Shown: positions 17,465 to 27,581, numbered from the stretch's first letter. The stretch: DNA of 64,000 nucleotides from Microbacterium oleivorans (GCF_001644225.1 NZ_LSTV01000001.1:744001-808000), one strand, 5' to 3'. Translations and numbers: made by a program. Notes: generated by a model not told the origin, from the letters alone.

Positions 17465-18826
17465 GTGACGCCTCCCAAGACACGACCGCCCCGCAAGAAG
17501 GCTCCCGTGTCCGGCGCCGACAACCCGGTTCCGCCGCCTCCGCCCGTACCCGTCGACGAGGTCGCGCAGGCCCTGCCGCCCAAGCCCGAGGTGCCGGCCG
17601 CCGTCGCCGCTGCGCGGTTCGAGGAGGCCTCTCGCCACCCGGGTGAGGCACCCGCCGACCAGGACGACGCGACGTCGGAGCCGGGGTCGGAGCAGGAGGT
17701 GCCGCCCGAGGCCGAACCCGAGCTCGAGGCTCAGCCCGAGCCCGAGGCTGACGGCGAGCCCGAGGTCGAACCCGCGGCTCCGGCCGAGACCGAGCCCGTC
17801 GCCGCATCCGGGCCTGAACCCGAGGTCGAACCCGAGGCTGGCGTCGAAACCGAGCCCGCCGTGGAAGCCGAGCCCGGGACCGCCCCCGAGCTCGAACCCG
17901 AGCCCGCGATGGAGCCCGAGGTCGAGCCCGCGCCGGAGACCGAGCCGGTCCCGGCTGCCGAGACCGCGACGGACGACGACCCGGCGACCGACGCCGCCGC
18001 GCCCGAGACGGCGACGGCCGTCCTCGACCTCGACGGCGCCGAGGCGGGCGCCGACGCATCCGATCCCGCCCCGGCACTGCGACTGGAGAAGGTCTCGAAG
18101 TCGTTCGGCCGCACGCGGGCCGTCGACGCCGTCGACCTCGAGATCCCCGCGGGCACCTTCTACGGGTTGGTCGGACCCAACGGCGCGGGGAAGACGACGA
18201 CCCTCTCGATGATCGCCGGTCTGCTGCGGCCCGATGCCGGGACGATCATCGTCGGCGGGGTCGACCTGCAGCGGGATCCGCGCGCGGCGAAGGCGCTGAT
18301 GGGGGTCCTGCCCGATCGGCTGCGCACGTTCGACCGCCTCACCGGGCGGCAGTTGCTGCACTACTACGGCGTCCTGCGCGGGCTCCGCCCGGCCGTCGTC
18401 GCCGAGCGGACGGAAGACCTCGCCCGCGCCTTCGATCTGACCGCGGCGCTCGTGCGGCCGGTGTCCGACTACTCGGCGGGCATGACGAAAAAGATCATGC
18501 TCGCGGGCGCGTTGATCCATGCTCCCCGCCTCCTCGTGCTGGACGAACCCTTCGAGGCGGTCGACCCTGTCTCGAGCGAGGTGATCCTCGAGATCCTCAC
18601 GGCATACGTGGCGCGCGGTGGCACCGTCATCCTCTCGAGCCACGGCATGGAGCTCGTCGAGCGCGTCTGCGACGGCGTCGCCGTGATCGTCGCCGGCCAG
18701 GTGCTGGCCCATGGATCCGTCGACGACGTCCGCGGCGATCACACCCTCGCGGAGCGCTTCGTCCAGCTGTCCGGGGGACTCAGCGACGTGGAAGGCCTGG
18801 AGTGGTTGCACACGTACTCCGACTGA
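17465..18826 (+). CDS. ABC transporter ATPase with long Glu/Pro-rich N-terminus
   Basis: A 453-residue protein. Residues about 20-200 are disordered, dominated by repeated Glu-Pro pairs and Ala; the ABC domain starts near residue 204 (ALRLEKVSKSFGRTRAVDAV). Walker A is GPNGAGKTT (about 236), the signature is the variant DYSAGMTKK, Walker B is LLVLDEPFEAVDP and the switch His is in LSSHGMEL, as in ABC-2 type exporters. The N-terminal extension is unusual for this family and may tether or regulate. GTG start with TAAGTT 6 nt upstream. It overlaps the permease gene by 25 bp, so the two form one transporter. Confidence 0.88.
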   Translation: MTPPKTRPPRKKAPVSGADNPVPPPPPVPVDEVAQALPPKPEVPAAVAAARFEEASRHPGEAPADQDDATSEPGSEQEVPPEAEPELEAQPEPEADGEPEVEPAAPAETEPVAASGPEPEVEPEAGVETEPAVEAEPGTAPELEPEPAMEPEVEPAPETEPVPAAETATDDDPATDAAAPETATAVLDLDGAEAGADASDPAPALRLEKVSKSFGRTRAVDAVDLEIPAGTFYGLVGPNGAGKTTTLSMIAGLLRPDAGTIIVGGVDLQRDPRAAKALMGVLPDRLRTFDRLTGRQLLHYYGVLRGLRPAVVAERTEDLARAFDLTAALVRPVSDYSAGMTKKIMLAGALIHAPRLLVLDEPFEAVDPVSSEVILEILTAYVARGGTVILSSHGMELVERVCDGVAVIVAGQVLAHGSVDDVRGDHTLAERFVQLSGGLSDVEGLEWLHTYSD

Positions 18827-20355
18827 GGCTCGCGCTGCTCGCGGGTTCGCTGAACGCCCGCCCGGGCGTGCTCGTCCGCCGCCTGGCCGCCTTCGGAATC
18901 CTCGCGGTCGCCGTGGCGGCGGTGTGCGTCGCGCTCGTCCGGCTCGACCGCGTTCCGGATGCGGATGCGGCGACGCTCGTCGTCGTGGGCGGATCGCTCA
19001 TCGTCGGCGGCTTCCTCCTCGTCCCGCTCTTCACGGGCGCCGACGATCCTCTCGACCCCCGGCGGTTCGTCGTGACGGGCGTCGAGCCTCGGATCGTCGC
19101 GTGGTCGGTGGTGGCGGCATCCCCCTTCGGACTGCCGGGACTCGTCACGATCGCCGTCGCGGTCGCGATGTCCGTGGCGTGGATCGGTCACGGCGCGTCG
19201 CCCGCCCTCGCCGTCCTCGCGGCGGTGCTGTTCGTCGCGACCAACGTCCTCGCCTCGCGCTGCGCGATGGCCGTCTCCGCGCTCGCCCTCCGCGAGCGGA
19301 GATCCCCGCAGCTCACGGGCCTGATGGTCACAGCGGCCGCGATCGTCGTCATCCCCGTGGCCGTGTTCGCCTTCTCGCTCGAGTGGTCCGGGGGACTGCC
19401 TTCGCAGCTCACCGAGGCGGCGCAGGCGCTGGGCGCGACGCCACTCGGGGCAGCCGTCGCCATCCCGCTGCGCACCGGCGGTGACCTCGTCGTCTCGGTC
19501 CTCGTGGGCCTCGTGACGGTGCTCGCGCTCGCGGGTGCGTGGCGGCTGCTCGTCCAGATCATGATGAGCGCGACGGAGCGCGAGGTACCGGTGCGCGAAC
19601 GTCGCGGACTCGGGTGGTTCGCCGTCATGCCCGGCACCCCCGGCGGCGCGATCGCCGCGCGCAGCATCGTGTACTGGTCGGGCGACCCTCGTCACCTGGC
19701 CAACATCGTGGTCGTCCCCATCGCCTCCGTCCTCATCGTGCTGCCGCTCCTGGTGGTGGGTGTGCCGTTGTCGACGGTCGCGCTGATCCCGCCGCCGATC
19801 CTCGCGCTGTTCCTCGGCTGGCTCGTGCACAACGACCTCGCGTACGACTCGACCGGGATCTGGCTGCACATCTCCGCCGGTGTCCGCGGCGTCGCCGACC
19901 GGGTGGGGCGCCTCGTCCCCGTCCTGCTCCTCGGGGTGCCGCTCCTGGCGCTCGCCATCACCCTCTCGATCTGGGTTCACGGGCGGTGGGCGGTGCTCCC
20001 GGCCCTCGTCGGTGTCTGCGTCTCCCTCTTCGCGACGGGCCTCGGCCTCAGCTCCGTGGCGTCCGTGGCCGCGCCCTACGCGGTCTCGCGTCCGGGAGAA
20101 GGACCGTTCGAACAGCCGCAGCGCACAGGGGGATCGGTCGCCCAGGCGTCGGTGCTGTTCGGGGCGATCATCCTCTCGGTCCCCGCACTGTGGTCGGGCT
20201 GGCTCGCGCTCGGCGGAGACGAGGGCGCCGCGTGGACGTCCTTCTGGACCGGCATCGGCGTGGGGGTGACGGTGATGGCGGTCGGAATCGCCGTCGGCGG
20301 GGCGGTTTTCGAGCACCGCACGAGCCGCCTCATGGAGTTCGCCGAAACGCACTGA
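18802..20355 (+). CDS. ABC transporter permease partner
   Basis: A 517-residue polytopic membrane protein with about 12 hydrophobic segments; it resembles large ABC-2-like permeases of actinobacteria rather than a two-component importer. A cytoplasmic loop (about residues 245-285, including VPVRERRGLGWF) is basic. The GTG at 18802 lies inside the ATPase gene, preceded by GGAAGG, and the overlap implies coupled translation and a 1:1 complex. Substrate unknown; neighbours do not reveal it. Confidence 0.75.
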   Translation: MVAHVLRLRLALLAGSLNARPGVLVRRLAAFGILAVAVAAVCVALVRLDRVPDADAATLVVVGGSLIVGGFLLVPLFTGADDPLDPRRFVVTGVEPRIVAWSVVAASPFGLPGLVTIAVAVAMSVAWIGHGASPALAVLAAVLFVATNVLASRCAMAVSALALRERRSPQLTGLMVTAAAIVVIPVAVFAFSLEWSGGLPSQLTEAAQALGATPLGAAVAIPLRTGGDLVVSVLVGLVTVLALAGAWRLLVQIMMSATEREVPVRERRGLGWFAVMPGTPGGAIAARSIVYWSGDPRHLANIVVVPIASVLIVLPLLVVGVPLSTVALIPPPILALFLGWLVHNDLAYDSTGIWLHISAGVRGVADRVGRLVPVLLLGVPLLALAITLSIWVHGRWAVLPALVGVCVSLFATGLGLSSVASVAAPYAVSRPGEGPFEQPQRTGGSVAQASVLFGAIILSVPALWSGWLALGGDEGAAWTSFWTGIGVGVTVMAVGIAVGGAVFEHRTSRLMEFAETH

Positions 20356-20396
20356 CCCCCGTCCACGAGGGTCCCGCCGGCAGTACACTCGGGGGA

Positions 20397-20663
20397 ATGA
20401 GCACGCCGATCGACAGCCCGGATCAGGGCGGCCTCGCCACACTCGACCGTGAGCTCGAGGAGCTCATCCGCGAGGAGTCCATCGAGCCGGGTGACCATGA
20501 GCGGTTCTCGCACTACGTCAAGAAGGACAAGATCCTCGAGTCGGCGATCACCGGCAAGCCCGTCCGCGCGCTCTGCGGCAAGAAGTGGACGCCGGGGCGC
20601 GACCCCGAGAAGTTCCCGGTGTGCCCCACATGCAAGGAGATCTACGCCTCGCTGACCTCGTAG
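20397..20663 (+). CDS. DUF3039 domain protein
   Basis: An 88-residue acidic protein with a central HERFSHYVKKDKILESAITG and a C-terminal ALCGKKW and CPTCKEIY, a probable zinc-binding Cys set. The arrangement is that of the DUF3039 family, widespread in actinobacteria and of unknown function. ATG at 20397 has GGGGGA directly before it and TACACT 7 nt upstream. Its 3' end overlaps the convergent pncB gene by 22 bp. Confidence 0.82.
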   Translation: MSTPIDSPDQGGLATLDRELEELIREESIEPGDHERFSHYVKKDKILESAITGKPVRALCGKKWTPGRDPEKFPVCPTCKEIYASLTS

Positions 20664-21970
20664 ATCGTCGGCAGCGCCGGATCGGCGCGGCTGAGCGCGA
20701 GAGCGGTGACGGGCAGCTCCTCCCGCACGCGCAGGTGATGCGCCCGTGCGGTGGCGACCCCCTCGGGTCCGAGGTGCGCGGCATCCGCTTCGCCGTGCTG
20801 GACCAGAGCGACCTGCAGCGGACGGGCGTCGGGGTGGGCGGCGGGCGTGTCGAGCTCGTCGAAGCCGGCGGCGACGGCGACCACTTCGCCCGTCGCGACC
20901 CCGTCGACGCGGGTGCGGAACGCGGCCTTGCGTCCGCCGACGGAGGCCTTCGACGTCGAGGCCTTCGCGACGGAGACCCACCCGCCGTCGGTGCCCTGCC
21001 GTGCGACGAGCTTGTAGACCATGCCCGCGGTCGGGGTGCCCGATCCCGTCACGACCGAGGTCCCGACGCCGTAGGCGTCGACGGGGGATGCCGCCAGTGC
21101 CGCGATCGCGAACTCGTCGAGGTCGCTCGTCACGGTGATGCGGGTGCCCATGGCGCCGAGCTCGTCGAGCTGCGCGCGCACGGACGCGGCGACGGTCGGG
21201 AGGTCGCCCGAGTCGAGGCGCACGCCTCCGAGGCCCGTGCCCGCCACGCGGATCGCCGTCTCCACGCCCTGGCGGATGTCGTAGGTGTCGACGAGCAGCG
21301 TCGTGTCGGTGCCGAGCGCGTCGATCTGACTCCGGAAGGCGTCCTCCTCGGTGTCGTGGAGCAGTGTCCACGCGTGTGCGGCCGTCCCCATGGTCGGGAT
21401 GCCCCAGGTGCGCCCGGCCTCGAGGTTGCTCGTCGCGGAGAAGCCCGCGATGTAGGCGGCCCGGGCCGCGGCGACGGCGGAGCGCTCCGCCGCACGGCGC
21501 GACCCCATCTCGGCGAGCGGACGGTCGCCGGCAGCGATGCTCATGCGCGCCGCAGCCGTGGCGACCGCCGAATCGTGGTTGAGGATGCTGAGCGCGAGGG
21601 TCTCGAGGATCACGGCCTCGGCGAACGAGCCCTCGACCGTGAGGATCGGCGAGCCCGGGAAGTAGAGCTCTCCCTCGCGGTATCCGCTGATCGTCCCGCC
21701 GAAGCGGTAGTCCTCGAGGAAGCGGACCGTCTCGGCGCTGACGATGCGGTTGTCGCGGAGGAAGGCGAGCTCCGCCTCCTCGAACCGGAAGTCGGCGAGT
21801 TCCGCGAGCAGTCGCCCGGTTCCCGCGACCACGCCGAAGCGGCGTCCGCCCGGGAGGCGGCGGCCGAAGAGCTCGAACACGCAGCGGCGGTCGGCGGTGC
21901 CGTCGCGCAGTGCGGCATCCAGCATCGTGAGCTCGTAGCGGTCGGTCAGCAGCGCCGTGGACATGCCCAT
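20642..21970 (-). CDS. pncB: Nicotinate phosphoribosyltransferase
   Basis: NAD salvage: converts nicotinate and PRPP to nicotinate mononucleotide. The 442-residue protein opens with [18 protein letters not shown], continues with [13 protein letters not shown], the catalytic-His region (in GTAAHAWTL), [21 protein letters not shown] and the PRPP phosphate-binding [20 protein letters not shown], all typical of the family. The ATG at 21970 is chosen over the ATG 6 nt inside because TAGAGT lies exactly 6 nt upstream. It overlaps DUF3039 tail-to-tail by 22 bp. Confidence 0.93.
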   Translation of the reverse strand: MGMSTALLTDRYELTMLDAALRDGTADRRCVFELFGRRLPGGRRFGVVAGTGRLLAELADFRFEEAELAFLRDNRIVSAETVRFLEDYRFGGTISGYREGELYFPGSPILTVEGSFAEAVILETLALSILNHDSAVATAAARMSIAAGDRPLAEMGSRRAAERSAVAAARAAYIAGFSATSNLEAGRTWGIPTMGTAAHAWTLLHDTEEDAFRSQIDALGTDTTLLVDTYDIRQGVETAIRVAGTGLGGVRLDSGDLPTVAASVRAQLDELGAMGTRITVTSDLDEFAIAALAASPVDAYGVGTSVVTGSGTPTAGMVYKLVARQGTDGGWVSVAKASTSKASVGGRKAAFRTRVDGVATGEVVAVAAGFDELDTPAAHPDARPLQVALVQHGEADAAHLGPEGVATARAHHLRVREELPVTALALSRADPALPTIYEVSEA

Positions 21971-21976
21971 GCCGTC

Positions 21977-21982
21977 ACTCTA
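21977..21982 (-). promoter_or_regulatory. -10-like element TAGAGT, leaderless start of pncB
   Basis: Minus-strand TAGAGT ends 6 nt before the ATG at 21970; no ribosome binding site is present in the short gap. Confidence 0.55.
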
Positions 21983-22012
21983 GCCACGCGCGAGCGGACC
22001 CCCGCGCGAGAC

Positions 22013-22018
22013 TAGGCT
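22013..22018 (+). promoter_or_regulatory. -10-like element TAGGCT of the murI operon
   Basis: TAGGCT ends 8 nt before the GTG at 22027, so the transcript is leaderless or nearly so. pncB is transcribed away from it; the divergent region is only 56 bp. Confidence 0.5.
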
Positions 22019-22026
22019 GGACGATC

Positions 22027-22854
22027 GTGACGGACGCACCGATCGGGATCTTCGACTCCGGAGTGGGCGGCCTCACCGTCGCCCGGGCCGTCTCGCAGCT
22101 GCTGCCGCGGGAATCGGTGCTCTACATCGGCGACACGGCGCACTCCCCGTACGGACCGAAACCGATCGCGGACGTGCGTCGCTACGGCCTCGAGGTACTC
22201 GACGCCCTCGTCGACGAGGGCGTGAAGATGCTGGTGATCGCCTGCAACACCGCGTCGGCGGCACTCCTGCGCGATGCGCGGGAGCGGTACGACGTGCCCG
22301 TCGTCGAGGTCATCGGCCCCGCCGTGCGCACCGCCATCTCGACCACGCGCAACGGGCGGATCGGCGTCATCGGCACCGCGGGCACCATCGGCTCGGGGGT
22401 GTACCAGGACATGCTCGGCGTCAACGAGCGTCTGAGCGTCTTCGCCCAGGCCTGTCCGCGCTTCGTCGACTTCGTGGAGGCGGGGGTCACGGACACGCCC
22501 GACGTTCTGCGCGTCGCCGAGGAGTACCTCGCGCCGTTGCGTCACGCGGGGATCGACACCCTCGTGCTCGGCTGCACCCACTACCCGTTCCTCGAGGGCG
22601 CCATCAGCTACGTGATGGGCCCGGACGTGTCGCTCGTCTCGAGCGACACCGAGACCGCGAAGGACGTCTACCGTCAGCTCGTGTCGCGCGACCTGCTGGC
22701 CGGACCCGACGCGGAACCGACGCATGTGTACGAGGCGACGGGGGATTCCGCCGAGGACTTCCTCCGCCTCGCCGACCGGCTGATGGGACGCGGTGTGAGC
22801 AGTGTCCGCCTCGTCCAGACCGGTGCCATCGACCTACCGAAGGAGACCTCATGA
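22027..22854 (+). CDS. murI: Glutamate racemase
   Basis: Supplies D-glutamate for peptidoglycan. The 275-residue protein shows [17 protein letters not shown], the substrate motif [11 protein letters not shown], catalytic Cys73 in ACNTASAAL and Cys184 in GCTHYPFL, the two-Cys pair that defines cofactor-independent racemases. GTG start. Stop overlaps the rph start by 4 bases; the murI-rph-rdgB order is common in actinobacteria. Confidence 0.96.
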   Translation: MTDAPIGIFDSGVGGLTVARAVSQLLPRESVLYIGDTAHSPYGPKPIADVRRYGLEVLDALVDEGVKMLVIACNTASAALLRDARERYDVPVVEVIGPAVRTAISTTRNGRIGVIGTAGTIGSGVYQDMLGVNERLSVFAQACPRFVDFVEAGVTDTPDVLRVAEEYLAPLRHAGIDTLVLGCTHYPFLEGAISYVMGPDVSLVSSDTETAKDVYRQLVSRDLLAGPDAEPTHVYEATGDSAEDFLRLADRLMGRGVSSVRLVQTGAIDLPKETS

Positions 22855-23594
22855 CCGAGACCACCCGTGCCGACGGCCGCGCCGTCGACCAGCTGCGCCC
22901 CGTCACGATCGAACGCGGCTGGAGCGCCCACGCCGAGGGGTCGGCCCTCATCTCCTTCGGGGGCACGAAGGTGCTGTGCACCGCATCCTTCACCAACGGC
23001 GTCCCCCGCTGGCTGACCGGCAAGGGCAAGGGATGGGTCACCGCCGAGTACGCGATGCTGCCCCGCGCGACCAACTCCCGCAACGACCGCGAGTCCATCA
23101 AGGGCAAGGTCGGCGGCCGCACCCACGAGATCTCCCGGCTGATCGGTCGCGCGCTCCGCGCGGTCGTCGACACGAAGGCGCTGGGCGAGAACACGATCGT
23201 CATCGACTGCGACGTGCTGCAGGCCGACGGCGGCACCCGCACGGCGGCGATCACGGGCGCCTACGTCGCCCTCGCGGACGCGATCGAATGGGGCCGGGCC
23301 AAGGGGTTCGTCGGGAAGAACGCCAAGGCGCTCCTGGACTCGGTGGCAGCGGTCTCGGTCGGGATCATCGACGGTGAGCCCATGCTCGACCTCGCCTACG
23401 TCGAGGACGTCCGCGCCGAGACCGACATGAACGTCGTCGTCACCGGTCGCGGGTTGTTCGTCGAGGTGCAGGGCACCGCCGAGGGGGCACCCTTCGACAA
23501 GCGGGAGCTCGACGCGCTGCTCGACCTCGGTGTGAACGGATGCGGCGACCTCCGCGACATCCAGCTCGCCGCCCTCGCGCAGGAGCGCGCGTGA
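22851..23594 (+). CDS. rph: Ribonuclease PH
   Basis: Phosphorolytic 3' exonuclease that trims tRNA precursors. The 247-residue length is typical. Visible family motifs: [64 protein letters not shown], and the phosphate-binding and catalytic Asp region in [20 protein letters not shown]. Start and stop both overlap neighbours by 4 bases (ATGA, GTGA). Confidence 0.96.
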   Translation: MTETTRADGRAVDQLRPVTIERGWSAHAEGSALISFGGTKVLCTASFTNGVPRWLTGKGKGWVTAEYAMLPRATNSRNDRESIKGKVGGRTHEISRLIGRALRAVVDTKALGENTIVIDCDVLQADGGTRTAAITGAYVALADAIEWGRAKGFVGKNAKALLDSVAAVSVGIIDGEPMLDLAYVEDVRAETDMNVVVTGRGLFVEVQGTAEGAPFDKRELDALLDLGVNGCGDLRDIQLAALAQERA

Positions 23595-24178
23595 GCCGCA
23601 TCGTCCTGGCGACGCACAACGCGCACAAGGTCGAGGAGTTCGGTGCGATCGTCGCCGCGACGCGGCCCGACCTCGAGGTCGTCGGCTACGACGGACCCGA
23701 GCCCGTCGAGGACGGCGTGACGTTCGCCGAGAACGCGCTGATCAAGGCGCGCGCCGCGGCCGCCCACACGGGGCTTCCCGCGATGGCCGACGACTCCGGG
23801 ATCAGCGTCGACGTGCTCGGCGGCTCGCCCGGTGTGTTCTCCGCCTACTGGGCCGGGCACCGCAAGGACGGCGTCGCGAACTACGAGCTGCTGCTCGATC
23901 AACTCTCGGACATCGCCGACGCGCATCGGACGGCCCAGTTCGTGTCGACGATCGCGCTCGTCGTCCCGGGCGGCGAGGAGCACGCGGTGACGGGGATCTG
24001 GCCGGGCCGGCTGGCGGCGGCTCCCGCGGGTGGGAACGGATTCGGCTACGACCCCGTATTCCTGCCCGACGACGCCGGCGGGCGCACGGCCGCGGAGTTG
24101 TCGGCGGCGGAGAAGAACGCGACGTCGCATCGCGCCCGCGCATTCGAGGCGCTGGCGCCGCTCCTCGCCGCGCTCTGA
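23591..24178 (+). CDS. rdgB: XTP/dITP pyrophosphatase (Ham1/RdgB)
   Basis: House-cleaning hydrolase that removes deaminated purine nucleotides. Residues 1-195: [14 protein letters not shown] (substrate lysine region), [29 protein letters not shown] with the metal-binding acidic pair, [12 protein letters not shown] and [13 protein letters not shown]. The GTG at 23591 overlaps the rph stop (GTGA), giving the standard family N-terminus. Last gene of the murI operon. Confidence 0.95.
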   Translation: MSRIVLATHNAHKVEEFGAIVAATRPDLEVVGYDGPEPVEDGVTFAENALIKARAAAAHTGLPAMADDSGISVDVLGGSPGVFSAYWAGHRKDGVANYELLLDQLSDIADAHRTAQFVSTIALVVPGGEEHAVTGIWPGRLAAAPAGGNGFGYDPVFLPDDAGGRTAAELSAAEKNATSHRARAFEALAPLLAAL

Positions 24179-24263
24179 CCCACGCCCGCGCACACCGCTG
24201 AGCCTGAGAATCGGACTCATTCCCGAGTAGCCCGAACCGGGCGGGAGGGCGGCCGCCCCGCCC

Positions 24264-24269
24264 TACCCT
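24264..24269 (+). promoter_or_regulatory. -10-like element TACCCT, leaderless start of the CDF transporter
   Basis: TACCCT ends 6 nt before the ATG at 24276. The 97-bp intergenic region also holds a GC-rich inverted repeat (GGGCGG...CCGCCC), which may terminate rdgB. Confidence 0.5.
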
Positions 24270-24275
24270 CGAGGT

Positions 24276-25187
24276 ATGCACGATCACGCGCCCACCGGCA
24301 TCCGCGGCGGACATCCCCGCCGCTTGCTCGCCGTCTCGCTGGGCATCACCGCGACCGTGCTCGTCATCCAGCTCGTCGGCGCGATCCTCACGGGATCGCT
24401 CGCGCTCCTCGCGGACGCCGGGCACATGTTCACCGACAGCTCGGGTCTCGTGATCGCCCTCATCGCGGCGTCGGTGGCGGCGCGTCCCGCCGACGAACGC
24501 CAGACCTACGGTTACCAGCGGGCCGAGGTGTTCGGCGCGCTGCTCAACGCCGTCATCCTGATCGTGCTGGGCGGATGGATCGCGGTCGAGGCGATCTCGC
24601 GCCTCGTCGACCCCGCCGAGGCCGAGGTGCAGGGGCTGCCGATGCTCGTGGTCGCGGTCATCGGCCTCGTCGCGAACGGCGTCTCGCTTTACGTCCTGAG
24701 CGCCGCTCAACGCACGAGCATCAACGTCCGCGGCGCCTACCTCGAGGTGCTGGGCGACCTGGTCGGCTCCGTCGTCGTCATCCTCGCCGCCGCGGTCATC
24801 TGGCTGACGGGATGGATGCCGGCGGACGCCGTGGCCTCCCTCCTCATCGCCGCCCTCATCGTGCCCCGTGCCGTCGCCCTGCTGCGCGAGGTGTTCGCCG
24901 TGCTCGGGGAGCGCGCGCCGGCGGGGACGAGGGTCGCCGACATCCGGGACCACATCCTCGGCACCGAGGGGGTCGTCGACGTCCACGACGTCCACGTGTG
25001 GCAGCTCACGCGGGGCGCGCCGGTGTTCACGGCCCACGTCGTCGTCGCACCCGATCGGTTCGCCGACGATCGCGCCGGAGCACTCCTGTCGCAGCTGCAG
25101 TCCTGCCTGTCCCGGCATTTCGACGTCGCGCACTCCACGTTCCAGCTCGAACCCGCCGGGCACGTCGAACACGACGCCCACGCCTGA
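24276..25187 (+). CDS. Cation diffusion facilitator family transporter
   Basis: A 303-residue CDF exporter for divalent metals (Zn/Co/Cd/Fe class) with six transmembrane segments and a C-terminal ferredoxin-like cytoplasmic domain (about 210-300). The metal site of helix 2 is visible in LADAGHMFTDSSGL, and helix 5 has LEVLGDLVGS. Short His-containing tails at both ends (MHDHAPTG, HVEHDAHA) are compatible with Zn handling. Closest in pattern to CzcD/ZitB. ATG start with TACCCT 6 nt upstream. Confidence 0.9.
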   Translation: MHDHAPTGIRGGHPRRLLAVSLGITATVLVIQLVGAILTGSLALLADAGHMFTDSSGLVIALIAASVAARPADERQTYGYQRAEVFGALLNAVILIVLGGWIAVEAISRLVDPAEAEVQGLPMLVVAVIGLVANGVSLYVLSAAQRTSINVRGAYLEVLGDLVGSVVVILAAAVIWLTGWMPADAVASLLIAALIVPRAVALLREVFAVLGERAPAGTRVADIRDHILGTEGVVDVHDVHVWQLTRGAPVFTAHVVVAPDRFADDRAGALLSQLQSCLSRHFDVAHSTFQLEPAGHVEHDAHA

Positions 25188-25193
25188 CGCCGG

Positions 25194-27575
25194 TCAGTCC
25201 TCCATCCGGACCTCGTCCGGGGTCTTGTCGGGTCGCAGACCGCGCCAGCGGGCGTGGCGGAGGGTCCCGTTCGGCGTCGCCTCGGCATACTCGACTTCGC
25301 CGACGAGCTCGGGGCGCACCCAGAGCGCATCGGATGCCTCTTCCCGGCCGACGTCGACGAACGGGTTCTCGTCGGTGCGCAGGGGGGTGAGCGCCGCATC
25401 CAATCGTGCGAGAGTCGCGTCGCCGAAGCCGGAGCCGACACGCCCGACGTAGTGCAGCCCGTCGGGCGTCGGGATCCCCATCAGGAGCGACCCGATTTCA
25501 CCCGCGCGACCGCCCTTGCCCGGACGGATGCCGCCGATCACGATCTCCTGCATCAGGGTGAGCTTGACCTTGAGCCACTGGTCGCTGCGCTGACCGCGTC
25601 GATAGACCGACGACGGGTCCTTGACGACGACACCCTCCAGATCCATCGCGCGCGCCGTGGCGAGGGCGTCGTCGACGTCGTCCGCGATCGGGGGGAGGAC
25701 GATCGGCTCGTGCGCATCGGCGGCGAGCCGTTCGAGGAGTTCTCTCCGCTGCGCGAGGGGCAGCGGCGCGGCATCCGTCCCGTCGATTTCGAGGACATCG
25801 AACAGCAGGTACTGCACCGGGATCCGCCGCGCCTCGCGTTCGATCTCGGGCGCCTTCGTCAGGTGCATCCGGTGCTGCAGCAGGGAGAAGCTCGGTCGAC
25901 CGCGTTCGTCGAGGGCGACGATCTCGCCGTCGACCACGCAGGGAGCCGGACCGAACGCCGCCGCCGCGGTCAGCTCGGGGTAGCGCGCCGTGATGTCGGT
26001 GCCGCTGCGGGCCCGCAGCCGCAACGCCTGTCCGTCCCAGATGCCGAGCGCTCGCACGCCGTCCCATTTGAACTCGACCCAGGCTCCCCATCGTTCCGCC
26101 GCGCGGCGCGCCAGGGGAGGGGTGGAGATCGTCGCGAGCATCGGCGACGGGGGCGGGAGGGGCGTGGCGGGGGAGGGCGGCGACGCGGGTGCCGGAGGAG
26201 CGGATGCGGGGGGCGCCGCATCCGTCTTCATCCGATGCAGCAGCCACTGCGACTTTTCGCCGTCGCCGTTCGTGCGGATGAGTGCGAGCCGCACCGAGCC
26301 GAGCGGGCCGCCCTCGCGACCGGTCGCGGTGAAGATCACCTCGTCGTCGCGCCACTTCTCCAGCGCGAAGGTGCCGGTGTCCCAGATCGACATCGACCCG
26401 GCACCGTATTCGCCCGCCGGGATCTCGCCCGCGAAGCCGAGGTACTCCATCGGGTGGGGCTCGGTCATGACCGCGAGGTGGTTCGTCGAGGGGGAGTCCG
26501 GGATGCCGCGCGGCACCGCCCAGCTGACGAGCACGCCGTCGCGTTCGAGACGCAGGTCGTAGTGCAGGCGACGGGCGTGGTGCTCCTGGATGACGAAGCG
26601 CGCCGTGCCGGCGGACGGTGCGCCGGCGGGGGAGTCCGGCACGGGCTCCGGCGTCTTCGCCGCGGAGCGCTTCGCGATGTACGAGGCGAGCGGCCCGGCA
26701 TCCGTCGGCGCCAGGGCGGCGAACAGGTCGCCGACCTCGCCCACCCGCTCGAGGACCTCTTCGAAGAGCAGGTGGCGCAGATCGGGGTCGTCGAGCTCGT
26801 CCCAGCTGCGCGGCGCGGCGACGGTCGGCCGGTCGCGGCCCCGCAGCGAGTACGGTGCGATCGTCGTCTTCTTGCCGTTGTTCTGGCTCCAGTCGAGGAA
26901 CACCTTGCCGGGACGGGCGGCCTTCGACATCTGACTGACGACGAGGTCGGGGTGGTCGGCTTCGAGCAGGCGGGCGAGTTCTTTCGCGAAGGCGCTGATC
27001 TCGTCGCTCGTGCGGCATCCGTCGAGGGGGGCGTACAGGTGGATGCCCTTGCTGCCGCTCGTGACGGGCACCGGGTCCATCCCCAGGTCGATCAGGATCG
27101 CGCGCGCCCACCGCGCTACCTCCGCGCACTCGGCGAGCCCCGCGCCCGGGCCCGGGTCGAGGTCGAGGACGAGACGGTCGGGGTTCCGTCGTCCGCCGGT
27201 GGCGTCGAAGCGCCACTGCGGGACGTGCAGTTCGATCGAGGCGACCTGCGCGAGGTAGACGAGAGTCGGGATCCCGTCGACGAGCGGGTAGTCCTTCGCG
27301 CCGGTCGAATGCTCGATGGGCCGCCGCGAGACCCAGGGCGGCGCCCCCGCTTCGAGGAGCTTCGCGAAGAACGAGCCCTCGCCGGTGCCGTCGGGCCAGC
27401 GGATGCGGGTGACCGGCCGACCGGCGAGGTGCGGCAGCATCGCCGGGGCGATGCGGGTGAGGTAGTCGATGAGCTCGCCCTTGGTCGTCCCCGTCTCGGG
27501 GTACATGACCTTGTCGAGATTCGTCAGCCGCAGGCGGCGTCCGTCGACGACGACCTCCTGCGGTGCGGCTGGCAT
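25194..27575 (-). CDS. ligD: Multidomain NHEJ DNA ligase D (Pol-PE-Lig)
   Basis: Repairs double-strand breaks with Ku. The 793-residue protein has three domains in mycobacterial order. Polymerase/primase (about 1-290): NLDKVMYPETGTTKGEL, LDLDPGPG (catalytic acidic pair) and VTSGSKGIHLY. 3'-phosphoesterase (about 325-480): IQEHHARRLHYDLRLERDG and the Gly/Tyr-rich EIPAGEYGAGSM. ATP-dependent ligase (about 500-793): adenylated lysine in EFKWDGVRAL (near 502), VVDGEIVALD, MDLEGVVVKDP and WLKVKL. A Pro/Ala-rich linker separates PE and ligase. ATG at 27575 is supported by TACTCT 6 nt upstream. It is divergent from ku across only 60 bp. Confidence 0.94.
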   Translation of the reverse strand: MPAAPQEVVVDGRRLRLTNLDKVMYPETGTTKGELIDYLTRIAPAMLPHLAGRPVTRIRWPDGTGEGSFFAKLLEAGAPPWVSRRPIEHSTGAKDYPLVDGIPTLVYLAQVASIELHVPQWRFDATGGRRNPDRLVLDLDPGPGAGLAECAEVARWARAILIDLGMDPVPVTSGSKGIHLYAPLDGCRTSDEISAFAKELARLLEADHPDLVVSQMSKAARPGKVFLDWSQNNGKKTTIAPYSLRGRDRPTVAAPRSWDELDDPDLRHLLFEEVLERVGEVGDLFAALAPTDAGPLASYIAKRSAAKTPEPVPDSPAGAPSAGTARFVIQEHHARRLHYDLRLERDGVLVSWAVPRGIPDSPSTNHLAVMTEPHPMEYLGFAGEIPAGEYGAGSMSIWDTGTFALEKWRDDEVIFTATGREGGPLGSVRLALIRTNGDGEKSQWLLHRMKTDAAPPASAPPAPASPPSPATPLPPPSPMLATISTPPLARRAAERWGAWVEFKWDGVRALGIWDGQALRLRARSGTDITARYPELTAAAAFGPAPCVVDGEIVALDERGRPSFSLLQHRMHLTKAPEIEREARRIPVQYLLFDVLEIDGTDAAPLPLAQRRELLERLAADAHEPIVLPPIADDVDDALATARAMDLEGVVVKDPSSVYRRGQRSDQWLKVKLTLMQEIVIGGIRPGKGGRAGEIGSLLMGIPTPDGLHYVGRVGSGFGDATLARLDAALTPLRTDENPFVDVGREEASDALWVRPELVGEVEYAEATPNGTLRHARWRGLRPDKTPDEVRMED

Positions 27576-27581
27576 GGGCCC

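Noticed and set aside
17700-17960. CRISPR-like or tandem DNA repeat
   Set aside because: The GAGCCCGAG-like repetition is irregular and fully explained by Glu-Pro codons in the ABC ATPase arm; no spacers.
24205-24219. TGAG...CTCA imperfect palindrome ahead of the CDF transporter as a Zur or Fur box
   Set aside because: Only four paired bases at each end and poor match to actinobacterial Zur boxes.
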